From contig OW804102.1 in assembly GCA_942159475.1 (NCBI GenBank), positions 35,718,873 to 35,782,872 on the forward strand: DNA of 64,000 nucleotides, read 5' to 3'. Of the stretch, positions 44,326 to 56,900 are shown one piece after another; the first letter of the stretch is position 1, and each line of letters begins with the position of its first letter. The stretch is from Sthenelais limicola. Its lineage: Eukaryota > Annelida > Polychaeta > Phyllodocida > Sigalionidae. The translations under genes were made by a program, and so were the position numbers. The notes under the pieces were generated by a model that saw only the letters and a list, made by a program, of their open reading frames with translations, did not search any database and was not told where the DNA came from.

Positions 44326-44381
44326 CATCTATAGTGGTATCATGTTAAATAGTACTATTTACCATGATACCACTATAGATG
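44326..44381. repeat. 56-bp near-perfect palindrome next to the first
   Basis: CATCTATAGTGGTATCATGT... mirrored with one mismatch per arm pair and no spacer; one base separates it from the 44-bp palindrome. Confidence 0.92.
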
Positions 44382-44511
44382 TTTAACACATACAACTAAA
44401 CGATATCCGATAAACTCAGGTCAGATGTAATGCATATATATAGCAGATCTAACAATTTAATAATATTAATAAGAAATGAACCTGTAACCTGTAAATAATA
44501 GGCCTACTCAC

Positions 44512-44600
44512 CTTGTGGTGTGCGCCCGCCACTCCTCAAAAAGGGAGAGTGCGACTCACAGCTTGCTTCTTATAGTCTTGTGTTGCTATCAATATGGGGA
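44512..44600 (-). other. Probable 5' UTR exon of the Ig/Ly6 gene
   Basis: A strong donor (CACAAG|GTGAGTAGG on minus) ends an exon at 44512. The next coding exon has its acceptor at 43821-43822, 32 nt before the first ATG, so an upstream non-coding exon is required. The true transcription start is not visible; 44600 is only a placeholder limit. Confidence 0.45.
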
Positions 44601-44617
44601 GGTTAAACTAAGGCGGA

Positions 44618-44650
44618 GGTAGGGAGGGGGAGGGGGAGGGAGGGAGGGAT
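44618..44650. repeat. GGGA-rich simple repeat
   Basis: Runs of AGGGAGGGGGAGGG near the inferred start of the Ig/Ly6 transcript; G-quadruplex-prone. Confidence 0.75.
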
Positions 44651-45147
44651 CTGGATTGGGAGGGGGATATGACGTTGTATGTCCTAGCTTTAAATGCCCG
44701 ATATCTACGCCTTAAAAACTTATCTGTAATGTCAGGCAATACTGAGAATATCATCTTGATGAAATGTATTTGTTCCTGAATAAATATTATTTTAAAATCA
44801 AACAATTTGTAATAGTTAAGGCAGTATTAAGATAAATATGAACTTAAATGTATACATATTTTAACTGTTTTGTTAACTAGGCTAGTCTGTAAAATTATAC
44901 TTTTAAGTCTGAAATGAAATACCAAGTTCAAAACCTTAAATACAACTAATTTTATAGTTTCTGAACGCATGCATGTGTACATGCTGGTTCATGTATAATT
45001 TTACTGTCACCATTTGTTGTCACGTCAACTGGGCCAGCTGCCCCCGGGGATGTTGCAATCCTAGTATTAATATCTTTAAACAAATTATATACATTTATCA
45101 AATCATATTATATATTTGCAAAAATACTAAGTTACATACAGCTATAT

Positions 45148-45357
45148 GGCTCAGATCGCCAGAAAATGCATAATCAGCAGTTTTACACATGTAGTTTTAC
45201 TTCTGCTAAAGTAGCTGAGTATATTTGGTTTTGTATTGTTATAAAGTACCTATTCAGTTATTATATGTTAAACTGTATTATGAACCTTATCTTTGTCAAC
45301 AATTTGGGGTATTTGAGAGGACTGAGACCAATTGTACATTTTCAGGCGATATAACCC
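45148..45357. repeat. MITE family 1, copy 9 (diverged)
   Basis: GGCTCAGATCGCCAGAAAAT ... CATTTTCAGGCGATATAACCC; flanked by TATAT/ATATA. Confidence 0.65.
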
Positions 45358-45402
45358 ATATATATAGAGGAAGGCAGTTGGGAGTGGGCTGGATGGGTGT
45401 GG

Positions 45403-45440
45403 AAGGGGGAGGGGGGAGGGGGGAGGGGGGAGGGGGGAGG
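45403..45440. repeat. (GGGGGA)n repeat
   Basis: GGGGGAGGGGGGAGGGGGGA-type tract with strong G-quadruplex potential on the plus strand. Confidence 0.85.
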
Positions 45441-45746
45441 TAAGTTATCTTATTAGATCTGCTATTTCCATGCTTGTAATTTCCAATTCCTTTATTGCAA
45501 CACCGTACATTGTGTAGTTAGAATATTCTCAGGCTGCGCTGATGACATATGAGTATACCACCAATAACATAATTCATACAAATATTTAGTTAGTTTCTTT
45601 TCACATTAGTATAGATTATTCAAATCAATAAGGAACATGTATCAACTAGTTGCTATTGAGCTGGTTCTCTAGGTAGAAAGGAGTGGTGAGCTTCACCCTA
45701 TAATGATTCACGAGCCTATTGTTTGGTATAATAGCATCTGTAAATG

Positions 45747-45750
45747 AAAA
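45747..45750 (-). terminator. Pol III T-run after tRNA-Trp
   Basis: Four T on the minus strand, three bases after the discriminator. Confidence 0.75.
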
Positions 45751-45753
45751 CAA

Positions 45754-45825
45754 TGACCCCGACGTGATTTGAACACGCAACCTTCTGATCTGGAGTCAGA
45801 CGCGCTACCGTTGCGCCACGGAGTC
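45754..45825 (-). tRNA. tRNA-Trp (anticodon CCA)
   Basis: Minus-strand cloverleaf: acceptor GACTCCG/CGGGGTC (one G-T pair), D-arm GCGC AACGGTA GCGC, anticodon arm TCTGA-CTCCAGA-TCAGA with CCA at 34-36, T-arm GCGTG-TTCAAAT-CACGT, discriminator A. Intronless, no encoded CCA tail. A TTTT Pol III terminator follows at 45750-45747. The sequence is nearly the common animal tRNA-Trp, so it is probably functional. Confidence 0.96.
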
Positions 45826-46011
45826 GACCTGTCCCAAGCTTAATTAAGTAATTTCAAAATATAGATCATTAGAATCACCACCAATGGCGCTTGTGCCGAA
45901 GAATCTACAGTTCAATAATAATTATTGAAGTTAATGTTCAATATAGACTGTTTATGAATGCCTCACATTATCATTGATATATGATAGGTCCAGCTAGATA
46001 AAACTAATTTT

Positions 46012-46108
46012 ATGTGTGTATGTGTATATGTATGTATACATGTGTGTATGTATGTATTATGTATGTATGTATGTATGTATGTATGTAGGTAGGTAGGTAG
46101 GTAGGTAT
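46012..46108. repeat. GTAT/GTAG microsatellite
   Basis: Interrupted GTAT units, then about six GTAG units. Confidence 0.9.
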
Positions 46109-46231
46109 ATAAGTATTTATAGGTCTATATACCCTGGTTGGTCCTGGGTAAGACCTTAAAGTGCCTTTCTGTCTCTTTTCTCTGTCTCTCTCCCTTCTAC
46201 TCTATCTCTATATCCTGGGTATGATCATAAA

Positions 46232-46422
46232 CCAATCTCACTCACTCACTCACTATATACCCTGGTCATGAACGATTTGTCACGTCTACTTTTAATCATT
46301 ACGTACCTTATAAAAGAAAAAAACGGCCAATCTCACTCACTCACTCACTATGTACCCTGGTCATGAACGATTTGTCACGTCTACTTTTAATCATTACGTA
46401 CCTTATAAAAGAAAAAAAACGG
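46232..46422. repeat. 95-bp tandem duplication
   Basis: CCAATCTCACTCACTCACTC through CCTTATAAAAGAAAAAAACG occurs twice with about two differences (46232-46326, 46327-46422), indicating a recent duplication. Confidence 0.92.
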
Positions 46423-47999
46423 GTGCAAAAATGCCTAGCCACCAGATTAGGCGTTATGGTTCCGGCATCTGAGTTATTTATAATGTCTATGATAATTTAT
46501 GAATACACAAACACTCCTTATACACAACCACTCCTCAAGTTATCTCATACTGGAGATAACATAAATCGATACATATCGTTTAACTAACGTCTGAAGGGCC
46601 TTATTGTTCTCAAGTTTTGGAAGACTAGATTAATCAACAACAAGCCCTGGCTGCCTAGCAACTCCTGCCACGACCAGTGGAGGGGAGCAACGCCTGGGCC
46701 ATTTTCTGGGCATATATGTATATATATGTGATGTGTTTTAGGAAAATGTGCCTGCAAAATGTATAATGCCCCAAAGAAGGAAAGCGGGGGGCTCCGGGGC
46801 CATGTCCATTGTTTTTATGTTACAACGACTGTAACAGTATGCCCAATCCACCCATATTAGCCTTCATCATACCTTTAATTCTCGACATTCATCTATCTCT
46901 ATCCAACTTATATAGAAACAAGGAGTCACTGTAAAACAAACATATATATATATACAACAAAGTATTCTTTTCAATTCATGTATTCACTTTCACTTAGTTA
47001 GGGGTCTTCATAAGTTAAAAATCTAACATTGTATTACTCTTGATTCTAGAATAATTATATTTTTCTGGGAATTAAACTGTAATTATTTACAATATCGTCA
47101 TCAAAACTCAACAGACCACCCCACTCATAAATATTTCTTTTTGCTATGTCTGTCACCCTAAGAACTAGACTGTATATTTAAAAAAAATATTTTTGGGGGG
47201 AATAAGTGCTCTAAATAGTGTTCACCATCTGAGGGACAAGAAACATCAATTTTTTGGAAATAAATGATTATTTAGGCAGTTTTATTTATTTCTTAGTTAT
47301 GATATTATATTCTTTGATTTCTATTTATTGGTCACTCAGCTTTGAACCATTGAGCTTGCCATATATATATGTGCTGCACAAAAGGTACAACTTGTACCGG
47401 CTTTGACTTTCGTCATATTTTCTCCATACTTTGAATGTTCTTTTAACAGTACACACACACGTGCATGCTGTACCTTCATGCTGCCAAAACCACCCAAATC
47501 AAGGAAATTTCCTAGCCATGTGATTAATTTCATTTGTTTATTCATGACCTTATGGTCTTAGACTCTGATCAGTTGAGTTAGGTCTAGATAGACACAGCGG
47601 TGTCATTTATATTACAGAGCCAAGGTTGTGGTGGGTATGTATAGACCCAGGCGCCCCCGCTTACAGGGTCCCTCTGAGGGTCCCTGGACCCTGTAAAGGC
47701 TCTCTCTTTCAAGGGGGCTCCGGCCAAAATTATGTGATAACATTGGGCCTATGCAATAGAAACAACTCGTTTTGAGAATGTTTCCCGTCTCAGCAATTTT
47801 TCTCTTCAAAATCAGAAATTTCATGAAATTTTACTCGAAATACCTCAAATGTACCTTTCTATAATTATATGGCTATGGCCTGTAATGTCTGTTAAAAAAT
47901 GTCCGCTGCCCTATGAATGTTGTATATCAGCATGTTCCTCTCGCATATTCTAATCTTTACCTACAGGCAGGTGGGTCTCCTAGCCTTCGTACACTACAT

Positions 48000-48233
48000 G
48001 GGTCAGATTTTCAGAAAAGGTACAGTTCGCCTTCACCAATCCGCTCAAATTACCCACATTTAAGACAAAAATAAGCTTGAAAATTCAGTTTAACATACAG
48101 AACTTATACTTTAAATCAATGCCATACCAAATATACTCAGATATACCCGGGATTCATCATTTTTCAGCCTAAATTAGGAGAATTTCCTAAATGTGTAGAG
48201 CTGCCAATTGTACATTTTCTGAAAATCTGACCC
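48000..48233. repeat. MITE family 1, copy 10 (full length)
   Basis: GGGTCAGATTTTCAGAAAAG ... TTTTCTGAAAATCTGACCC, 234 bp, flanked by ACAT on both sides as a likely 4-bp target duplication. Confidence 0.92.
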
Positions 48234-48344
48234 ACATATTGATTAGCTGGAGCCTAATGCAACACCTGCACATGTTCTAAGATGATCAACACTCACAGGA
48301 TAGACCCAACCTGCCAATCATTCCTATTCCGGTATAAAGTAGAA

Positions 48345-48790
48345 CAAAACTTTTATAACTTTGTTCCGTTCTTATCCAACCTATCTAAAAGACATTTGAC
48401 ATAAACTTTGGAGGATTCTATCCAGTTGTTCTTGGTACATGTCTTATTACCACTCGCCGACATGCAGCCGTTTCCCCTCAAACGATTCCACTTCAACTTG
48501 TTGTATGAACTGATATGAGGAATTTTTGTCTTCCATCCTTTTCCAACCCATATAAAGTCAATTGACCAAACAGTTGTATGCCTATTTGGGGGACCCGCCG
48601 TTTTCTCTCCCAGATTCACCTTCAAATTCTTGTATAGACATAACAGCAGCAGAATATTGATAAATTCAGTCCCATAACTCATAATAATATTATGAATTAT
48701 GAGTTAATTTACTCATATTATGAGTAAATTTGGTAAAATTTCTATTGTCGTAATAGATAATGCAGCTTTAATATAGCGTAATTGTACAAA
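48345..48790 (-). repeat. Dispersed repeat 'GGACTGGATTTATCAATA', copy 4 (longest)
   Basis: Reverse-oriented: TTTGTTCCGTTCTTATCCAA, CTTGTATAGACATAACAGCA, AGAATATTGATAAATTCAG, TCATATTATGAGTAAATTTG. The most complete copy in the window. Confidence 0.6.
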
Positions 48791-49346
48791 TTTATGTCAT
48801 CGGACCTTGGTTTTTAAATTGATCACGCTCCGAATGTTCTTTGAGCTTGAGCCAATGGAAATCCCCAGCTAGTATTATCTATTGATGTAAATGATTACAC
48901 ACCTACCGCATAGGATATGAAACCTTGCCATTATATAGGTCAGAGTTTTAAAGTTCCTTCTTCCAAAGTTCCCAGTTGTTTACTTATAAGAAGGACCTCA
49001 TAGGCGGCTGATCTACTCTCTTATACCTGGACGTACTGGTCAGTATATTAATATTAATATTAAGTTGATATCATGTTGTTTAATTTTAATCATACAAGCT
49101 AGTAATGATCTAGTAAATTAAGATCTTGTTAAAGTCATGTTTCTGGGAAAGGGACTGAATTACGTGTCTATAGGCGCATTTATAAGTGTGGATATCTAGC
49201 CATTCGATTATGATACAGGTATGTAGTTGTCCAGAGTATTACCGCGAGATTAATTTGGTTGTGGTGTCTTAGGCTATGTACTTGTATCATATAAGTATGG
49301 AATCTTTTTCTTATTTTCAATGCTTCCCACCACCCCACCCCCCGGC

Positions 49347-49383
49347 TACCGTACATTCATGTAAACATGGATGTACGGTAGCG
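49347..49383. repeat. Hairpin in the spacer upstream of the MIB-like gene
   Basis: GCTACCGTACAT ... ATGTACGGTAGC, 12-bp arms with a further short inner stem. Confidence 0.75.
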
Positions 49384-49609
49384 CCAGAGCGGCTTGTCTC
49401 GGAACTAAAATGCGGCAATCGCGATCGATTCAAATCATAACACACCAATCGAAAGTGGTAAATGGGCTTATGTCTTCTTTTCTAGACAATATTGTTCCAG
49501 TAATCACTAGCTAATATCGTTGCTTACTAATATACGGTAGGAGTGAGCGTGGATACTAAGCTGAATAAGCATGTATTTGGTGGGCAGAGACAGCTATAAA
49601 TGTCGTTCT

Positions 49610-49728
49610 CGGTATATAGGCGTTTGACCGTGATAACCAGTACGACTGCTTTCGGCCTTTTGATTCTGCCGTTGGCAGCTTCTGCTTACAGAAGCGGTGG
49701 GTCGCGGGAAGTCTAGTTGATCAAAGGT
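49610..49728 (+). other. Candidate 5' UTR exon of the MIB-like gene
   Basis: The first coding exon begins with a splice acceptor (TTTTTGCAG at 50852), so a non-coding exon must lie upstream. TTGATCAAAG|GTATTT at 49728 is a plausible donor in a locally GC-richer stretch, but others are possible. Confidence 0.25.
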
Positions 49729-50357
49729 ATTTAATACTTTCAAATGAGTAATAATTGCATTTGTTTATTAACAATATTATAACAATATATTCATTCATGT
49801 ATACTATCAATAACATCTATGTTTCGGTATACAAAGGGTCTCCTGGAAGAACTGTCATTTGGCAGATATAGCTCACCACCTGTTTATATTAAAATTGTAT
49901 TTAAAAATGGAAATAAAAATAAATTACGATACACTTAATTATAAACTCCTAGATTTCCCGATTTTATCCTCCTCAAAACTTAAAATAATATTTCTTTGGA
50001 AAATTATATGTCGATTGTGATGAATATTCATCTACATGAAAGATTTTTGTTCTGTGAGTGAGTGAGATTGGTTGCTTTATGCCCTTATCAACACATTTAA
50101 TATGGTTATATCAAGAGCGGGAGAGCTGAGAGGGAGGCAGTTTATAATCATACCCAGGAAATAGAGATAGAGAAGAAGGGAGAGAGAGACAGGGAAAAGA
50201 GACAGAAAGGCACTTTATGGTTATCAAAGGCATATGTTGTTAAATTATGAATGTATCCTATTATATACAAAGAGTAGGGTTTGAGCCTATTTCCTTAAAC
50301 CGTCTGCAGAAATCAATCCTATCAATGTATTCCTATGTATGAATGCATATATTTATA

Positions 50358-50381
50358 TTGAATTGAATTGAATTGAATTGA
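50358..50381. repeat. (TTGAA)n microsatellite
   Basis: Five TTGAA units. Confidence 0.85.
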
Positions 50382-50539
50382 AAAACACTTTATTTGTCCG
50401 AGATCATACAGAGTTTAGACAAATAGGTGACCAGGCTTCTGAATAAAATCTAGGTCTTCCAGCCGCCACCTCATAATTGCAATTAAAGCAGTAATACCTT
50501 CTTACCTATTACGAAAAGAAAAAAACTTACAATATGTGC

Positions 50540-50790
50540 TCATATTATGACATACAGGACTGGATTTATCAATACTACGCTGCTGTTACAAGCATTCGAG
50601 GGAGAACGGTGACCTGTGAGCGATATTAAGAGAAGCCAACACAGAAAAGAATTCCGGCGGGTCACTGAAATATAAATCTGAGCTTTTTATAAAGCAAAAG
50701 CAACCAGACAAACCCCTCCAAAATTTGGGTCAAATGACTTTTAGATCGGTTGGGAAAAAACATGCAGAACAAAAGGCCAAACATTTTTCG
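50540..50790 (+). repeat. Dispersed repeat 'GGACTGGATTTATCAATA', copy 5
   Basis: GTGCTCATATTATGACATAC, GGACTGGATTTATCAATACT and GTGAGCGATATTAAG; it ends shortly before the first MIB coding exon. Confidence 0.6.
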
Positions 50791-50852
50791 TTTTGACCGA
50801 AGTTAGATGATGAGAGTGCAGCGTTAATCAAACATAATTGCTATTTTTGCAG

Positions 50853-50979
50853 ATGAACAAGCAATTTCTTCCAAGATGGCGAGCCTACTCAACGAAATCT
50901 TCCACCTACAGCTGGCAGCTGGCCTTCGTCAAGCCATGGAGGAGCTTGCTCGCCCTGACAACGTCAAACCAGGAGTGAG
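50853..50979 (+). CDS. MIB-like gene, first coding exon
   Basis: Acceptor CAG at 50850-50852, then ATGGCG at 50876 in strong context (AAGATGG). Encodes [20 protein letters not shown] then [15 protein letters not shown], an amphipathic helix. An ATG directly at the acceptor (50853) is out of frame and opens an overlapping upstream frame of 41 codons ending at the exon border. Coding part 50876-50979. Confidence 0.8.
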
Positions 50980-53900
50980 GTAAAAAAAAAGTCTAAAATA
51001 TATTAGTCACTGCCTTGAACAGTCCAGGGGCTAAAACAACCATACGCAGAGACTAAATAGATTAATAACCTCTATTTCGGGCCTTCTGGTGCACTGTTTG
51101 TGTATAATCCCTGGCTTCCCCTCGAGGTTATACATCAAATAGTGCACCAGCAGCCCCTCAATGTCGCTCAGTACTCCTTTGAATTATAATGTTACATAAA
51201 TCTAAAGGCCATTTTTCACAAGATTTCCTTATAGGAATGTTTTAATTCTTCGAGTGTGTAGCCCTCCCGGTCATGTACCATATTTCATGACTGTACTGGA
51301 CATATCTTTAAATGTCTATTGGAGTATATTTAACTATACATTACTAGTGGAAGTCCATCCAGAAATATAGCTAATTTGTTCAGACATAAAACAAAGTAAT
51401 TTACTGGGTTATCTAGAGGTTAACATTTGTTGGAATCTGCGTGATCTCATCTTCTACAGATCTATTCCATAATTGATTGATTGGTATAGTGATGTAATGC
51501 AGGCTGATAAAAAGAAATGTACCAGAGGTACATAGTGAGCATAAGTTTATAATTTACTACCTACTTACCTTATGTTGTTTGATATATGATGGTGTCTCAA
51601 ACTCCATTCTTTTTGTTGGCATTTGTTGGATCCAGTACTTCCGGGCAACCATGCACCCATACACCTTTAAGTTAAATCATATCATTATTGTATGTTTAGT
51701 ACAGTCCTTTACACATTTTTGACAAATAGAGATAGTTTAACAAATTAAAAAGTGAAGGAAATATACACGTTGAAGTTAATACTGCTAAAAGTTAGAGGAA
51801 CTCTACAATTATTTTATATTGTATTTGTTTTCGGACCTCATTAAGGGTTCTCTTTATAAGAATTCAACACACTTCTATTTTTTCATATGTGTATACCTTG
51901 ACTCAATATTTTATCATCAAATATTTCATATCATTTGTCCTTTTTATTCAATTGCATTAATACATCTGTTAAATGTTAAGCCTACTATATTATGTACCAC
52001 TCGATATTATTAAATATGATTTTATTCATTTAGATTAGTTCATATATATATAATATACATATAAGTATATATGTATAGACATATTTAATCAATGCATAAA
52101 ATTACCAAAGTAATTAAATTCACATTTTAAAAACATATTTTAATCATTTCTAAAAGGGAAATGGACGAACAATTGTTCAAACTCAGAAATAAATAGAATG
52201 ATGCAAAGGAGACTATAATATAAACACAATCAATCATTTCAGGGTAGTGCGCGGTCCTGACTGGAAATGGGATGAGCAGGATGGAGGAGAGGGGCATGTA
52301 GGTACCGTGGTGGAGCTCAAGTCTGCAGGGAGAGAGGTGGTAGTCTGCTGGGACTCTGGCAGTCAGTACAACTACCGCTCAGGTGTCATGGGGCAGTACG
52401 ACCTGAGGATTGTAGACAACAGACCAACAGGTAACCATGCATGTTTAGTCATCGCCTTTTTTTAAAAAAAAACATAGTCTCTAGTCTTCATAACTTTGTT
52501 ATACAACCCCTGTACTTTATATTATATACCTGTACAATTATTTGTTATTGCCACCTTGCCAAACTGGTGCAGGTGAGAAACCTCGTCAGGGGAACTGGAT
52601 ACCCAGTATAAATAGAATCATTAACAGAAATGTGACTAACCGGCTCAGTGCCAATAAGGAGATAAGTTAAGAGGAGATACTCGATAAACTGACCATCCCT
52701 CTATGTGAGTCACAAATTAACAGGTTCGTCCCAGAGGTGGTCGCCTAAAGGGTGGTCTCCACTGGCTGTGATAAGCTCTGCGGTAAGCTCTGCGGTAAGC
52801 CTTGCGATGGTGCTGTGTTGATGAGGAGTTGCAAGGTCCTGCCTACATGGTCAGTGAACCATGTAGGCAAGAACCTCGTCAATCCTCACCACCTACAGAA
52901 CCAGCACAAACCATAGCAAGGCTTACCGCAGAGCTTACCGCAGCCAGTGGAGACCACCCTTAAGGGAGACTACACTCTGTCCAGCCTCTGTAGAACCCAG
53001 ACTTCAAAGAGTACCGGTATAGGCTAGCATTGGGGTTTCGGTTCTTCAGAGGCTGGACAGGGTGTAGATACTGTATATGTGCCCTTTTAATACCATCACA
53101 GTTATCATCAATCATGCATTAAAATATTCTATGCTGAACACAAAGTTTGAAACTGTATTATGAATTTAGGAAAGAGATGAAATATGTCATTCTCAGCAGA
53201 ATGTATAATAATATCTAAAACTCTGAAATGTTATGATATTGAATTGGGTAGTTACACCAATTAATTTATTTAAGTTAGCATCCGCTCACACACCCACACA
53301 CGTAGCTGCTATGTATCTTATGCTACATATCTTAAAAGCATATTACTATATTATTTCATCTCATCTCATCATTTGTAACATCACTCGTACTGAATTATTG
53401 TATTTTGTATCCTGTTAAATTTGTTTCTAAACATTATAACTAATCAACCTTGTATTCTATCCACCTTCGGCTGTTTCTTCCTTAAGCAATATGTCAGGAC
53501 ACATGAACCAGGATCTACCTGAATAAATGTTATATTGAAAAAAAACAACACTGGATCTGTTGAGCTACAAATATATATTTTGGATATCTTTTGATCATGA
53601 AGAAGATTTACACTATAGTCTTTAAAAGTCTCAGAAAAAAGTGCATTTATATCAAACACCTTTGAATCATGTTATGACATGATATAAACACATCATGACA
53701 TCGCACACTCTATATGCGTCCTGTTGGCAGCGGCATGCCCTATAGTTTGTGCCCTATTACTTAATAGGAAAGGGGGAAGGGGGAACCATTAAGTGTCATC
53801 CACCATCGCCTCTGTTGGTAGACCCGAACGGTATGTGAGACCTGATATCCTATTACTGCTAAGACAGGAGGAACTATCATCCCAATTTGGTCGAGGGGGC

Positions 53901-56900
53901 AGAGCCATGCCATGACCCAGCTGTTTATTTATGAGGGTGTTAACTGATTAACAGGAACTAATGGCCATCCCTTTTTCCACTTCTCGACATCAGAGAAAAA
54001 ACACAGTTGTTTAATTAACCTGTCATAAACTATAGCCTTAACGTTAGAGCACTTTGATGTTTACTGCCAACAGGTCGCGTATAGAGTGTATAATCCTCAA
54101 TGTCAGTAATTAATCCTACCATGATACAAACACCATTATGCAATAGGAGCAGTTCATCTGGGGAGCAGATGCAATGGTTGTGGAGAGCAGAACATCAAAG
54201 GCATGAAGTGGAGATGCTCTGTATGTCGCGGTGTAGTAGACTTATGTACCAAGTGCTTCATGGCAGACAAACACATAGCTTCCCATGCATTCATCAGATT
54301 CAACGAACCTTCATCTGATGGGTGAGTTCTGGTCAAGGAAGAAGTTGACTAGCTTGGAAAACGATTAGGTTTATATATATTAAAACTTTATTTTCACTTT
54401 GATATAGGCCTACATAAGGTCTATATGAAAATAGGACTGAGAGACAGCTCTTCTGAAGGGATCTTCTACATCTAATAATTAGTGAACAGTTTTAACACAT
54501 ACAAACAATAGAATAAGAAAATAGAATAAAATAGTATTCACCAACATGGTGGGGGCTAGTTAGCCTTGCCGTACTGTCAACTAAGGGTTGGCGTAATTAA
54601 GGCATACATGCTTACACAAGTATGAGTATTTACCATCATATATCTCACTAACATCATCATTATTACCTTGGAGGAAGGAGGTTGGTCACGGACTCCGTCC
54701 TCTCTACGGTTTAACTATGGAAAACTTATCAAATGTTCTTAATAATTATGATTAATCTGAAAATACTACAATCATATATAGCTTCAAGATAAGTAATAAA
54801 CATGTTTTAATATGACTAATCTGAGGATATGAAAATCTTATTCATCAATCTCTCAATGATAGCAATACATTGGTATACATTTCACAGGGAAAGAGTACGG
54901 AAAAGGGCTGACCTGAACCAAAAACAAATGAAAGGAATCTTTGCTGGCACAAAAGTCCAAAAAGGAAAGGATTGGCGATGGACAATTCAGGATCGTAAGA
55001 TCTTTCTTTTATCTGATTCTCACATAGATTTATCATTAGTGATTTGTACGGACACAAGAAGCAGGAATGGTGAAAGTTGTGTCACAGTATTGAATCAATC
55101 ATACTAGGTTTTCTTCGAGTTAAAAATAATGAAAGCACCAATACCAGTGTGTAGGTCTGATGCTTCTACTCTATTGTATTACATATACTGTATTTGGCAT
55201 CTATTAGAAGGCCTGAGCAATCAGAGATGGACAAGCAATTTCTTAGAGAAGTCTTCTTCTTCATAATTATCAAAATGTTATTTAAATTATCATTAGAATT
55301 TATTAATATTATTAAAGGTGTCATTTCATTCAACGAACCTGACGGCGGGCGAAAGAGGCCTGAAAGTTCATAATAAAACGAAAACAACTCTGCCTATTCA
55401 TTTAAATGAATATCAATTGTATACTTGCAACTGCCAGGCGACAGGTCAATAATAGGGAGATTTAGCAACCACAACGCACTAACGCATCCACTAACTATTT
55501 GTACATTATTATGGGGATATCTCGAGAGGCGCTAGGCCGAGGGCATCTGCAATGCAGGCCTCTCGAGATATCCCAACAAGGGTAATAATGTACTAATATT
55601 AAGTGGATGCGTTAGTGTTGTGTTAGTCGCCGATCTTTGGATTCTGGGGGTTTGCTGGATAGTTGTAACCGTCCAGTTTCACCCCATGCTGGGCCTGTTA
55701 TTAACGGGCCTGTTATATGAGTCTATCCACCAATCTTTCGTCATAAAGCCTCAAAAAAAGCAAAATTTAGAAGTACTTATATGCTCTTGTAATTTTGATG
55801 CACTATAAGCAATGGCTTTGGCGACATGTATGTAAAATATGGGGAATTAATCTTGAAAATCAGTAAGTTTATGAGGTTTTGAATCTGGTTAGCTCTGTTA
55901 CCATGTAAGCGACCGTGGGCACACATTATTAATTCTTGATTCATGATTATATTAAATAATTTACACGCATTTTATACTTATTTAGATAAAAATATTAGGA
56001 TACACACTAGTCTTCATAATGCACTTTTTTTTAAAAAGAAAAGCAATATTTTCTTTGAGTAAGAGGCATTTGCATCTAAAAGTATTTTGGTTCATTTTTG
56101 AAGTATAATGACATGTTCCTTTCTAAATAAGATCTTTAATAATATACTTTGCATATTATTATTTTGTGTGCTTCATTCAACAGGACACATAATGTTTGGT
56201 GCAAATCAAATAAAAAGTTGATGATATTCGAAATATTTTCATGTTAGGGATGAATAAAGTGTGTAGCACGGTCGCTTACATTTCAACCATTTATGTTTCC
56301 TATTCTAAGGTATTTCTACTGCATGAAACTATGCTAAGCTGCAGGCTGATTGTGCAGTATCTCTCAACATGTCGAATCTTCTTCAAATCATAAAATATGG
56401 ATTTGGGGTATTCAGGAAAAGTTAATTCCAACAGAATCGCACCAAAACAATAATTTTCAAAAGAATTATATTGCAGAATTAACTGAGAAATAAAGAAATA
56501 ATAGTGACCTATTCAAACCAACCATAAATAGAGAACCACTGGACCGATTTTGTTGGAATAAACGTTTCCTGAAAGCCCAAAATCCGAATTTAATGATTCG
56601 AATATAAAACATAAATATATTTGATTTTACTACTGGCTAAATATTATGAAAACAAATCCAATTGAATTCTTCCCCACGGTCGCTTACAGCACACGGTTGC
56701 TTACATATACAAATCAATATTGAATATGAGGAAAAGTTGGGCTCTTTTAGAAATATAAGTGAGTTGCATTCATTCCTTATAATGAGGGACATATTTTCAC
56801 TAAAAAATTTCTTTAAGGAAATAAATGGGGAAAAATTATGATTGTTTATATATGGCACGGTCGCTTACACTAAAAGGTGCCCATGCTCATTTTTTAGGCA

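Noticed and set aside
54073..54146. Earlier acceptors for ZZ-1 (CCAACAG or ATGTCAG)
   Set aside because: An in-frame TGA at 54122-54124 blocks both.
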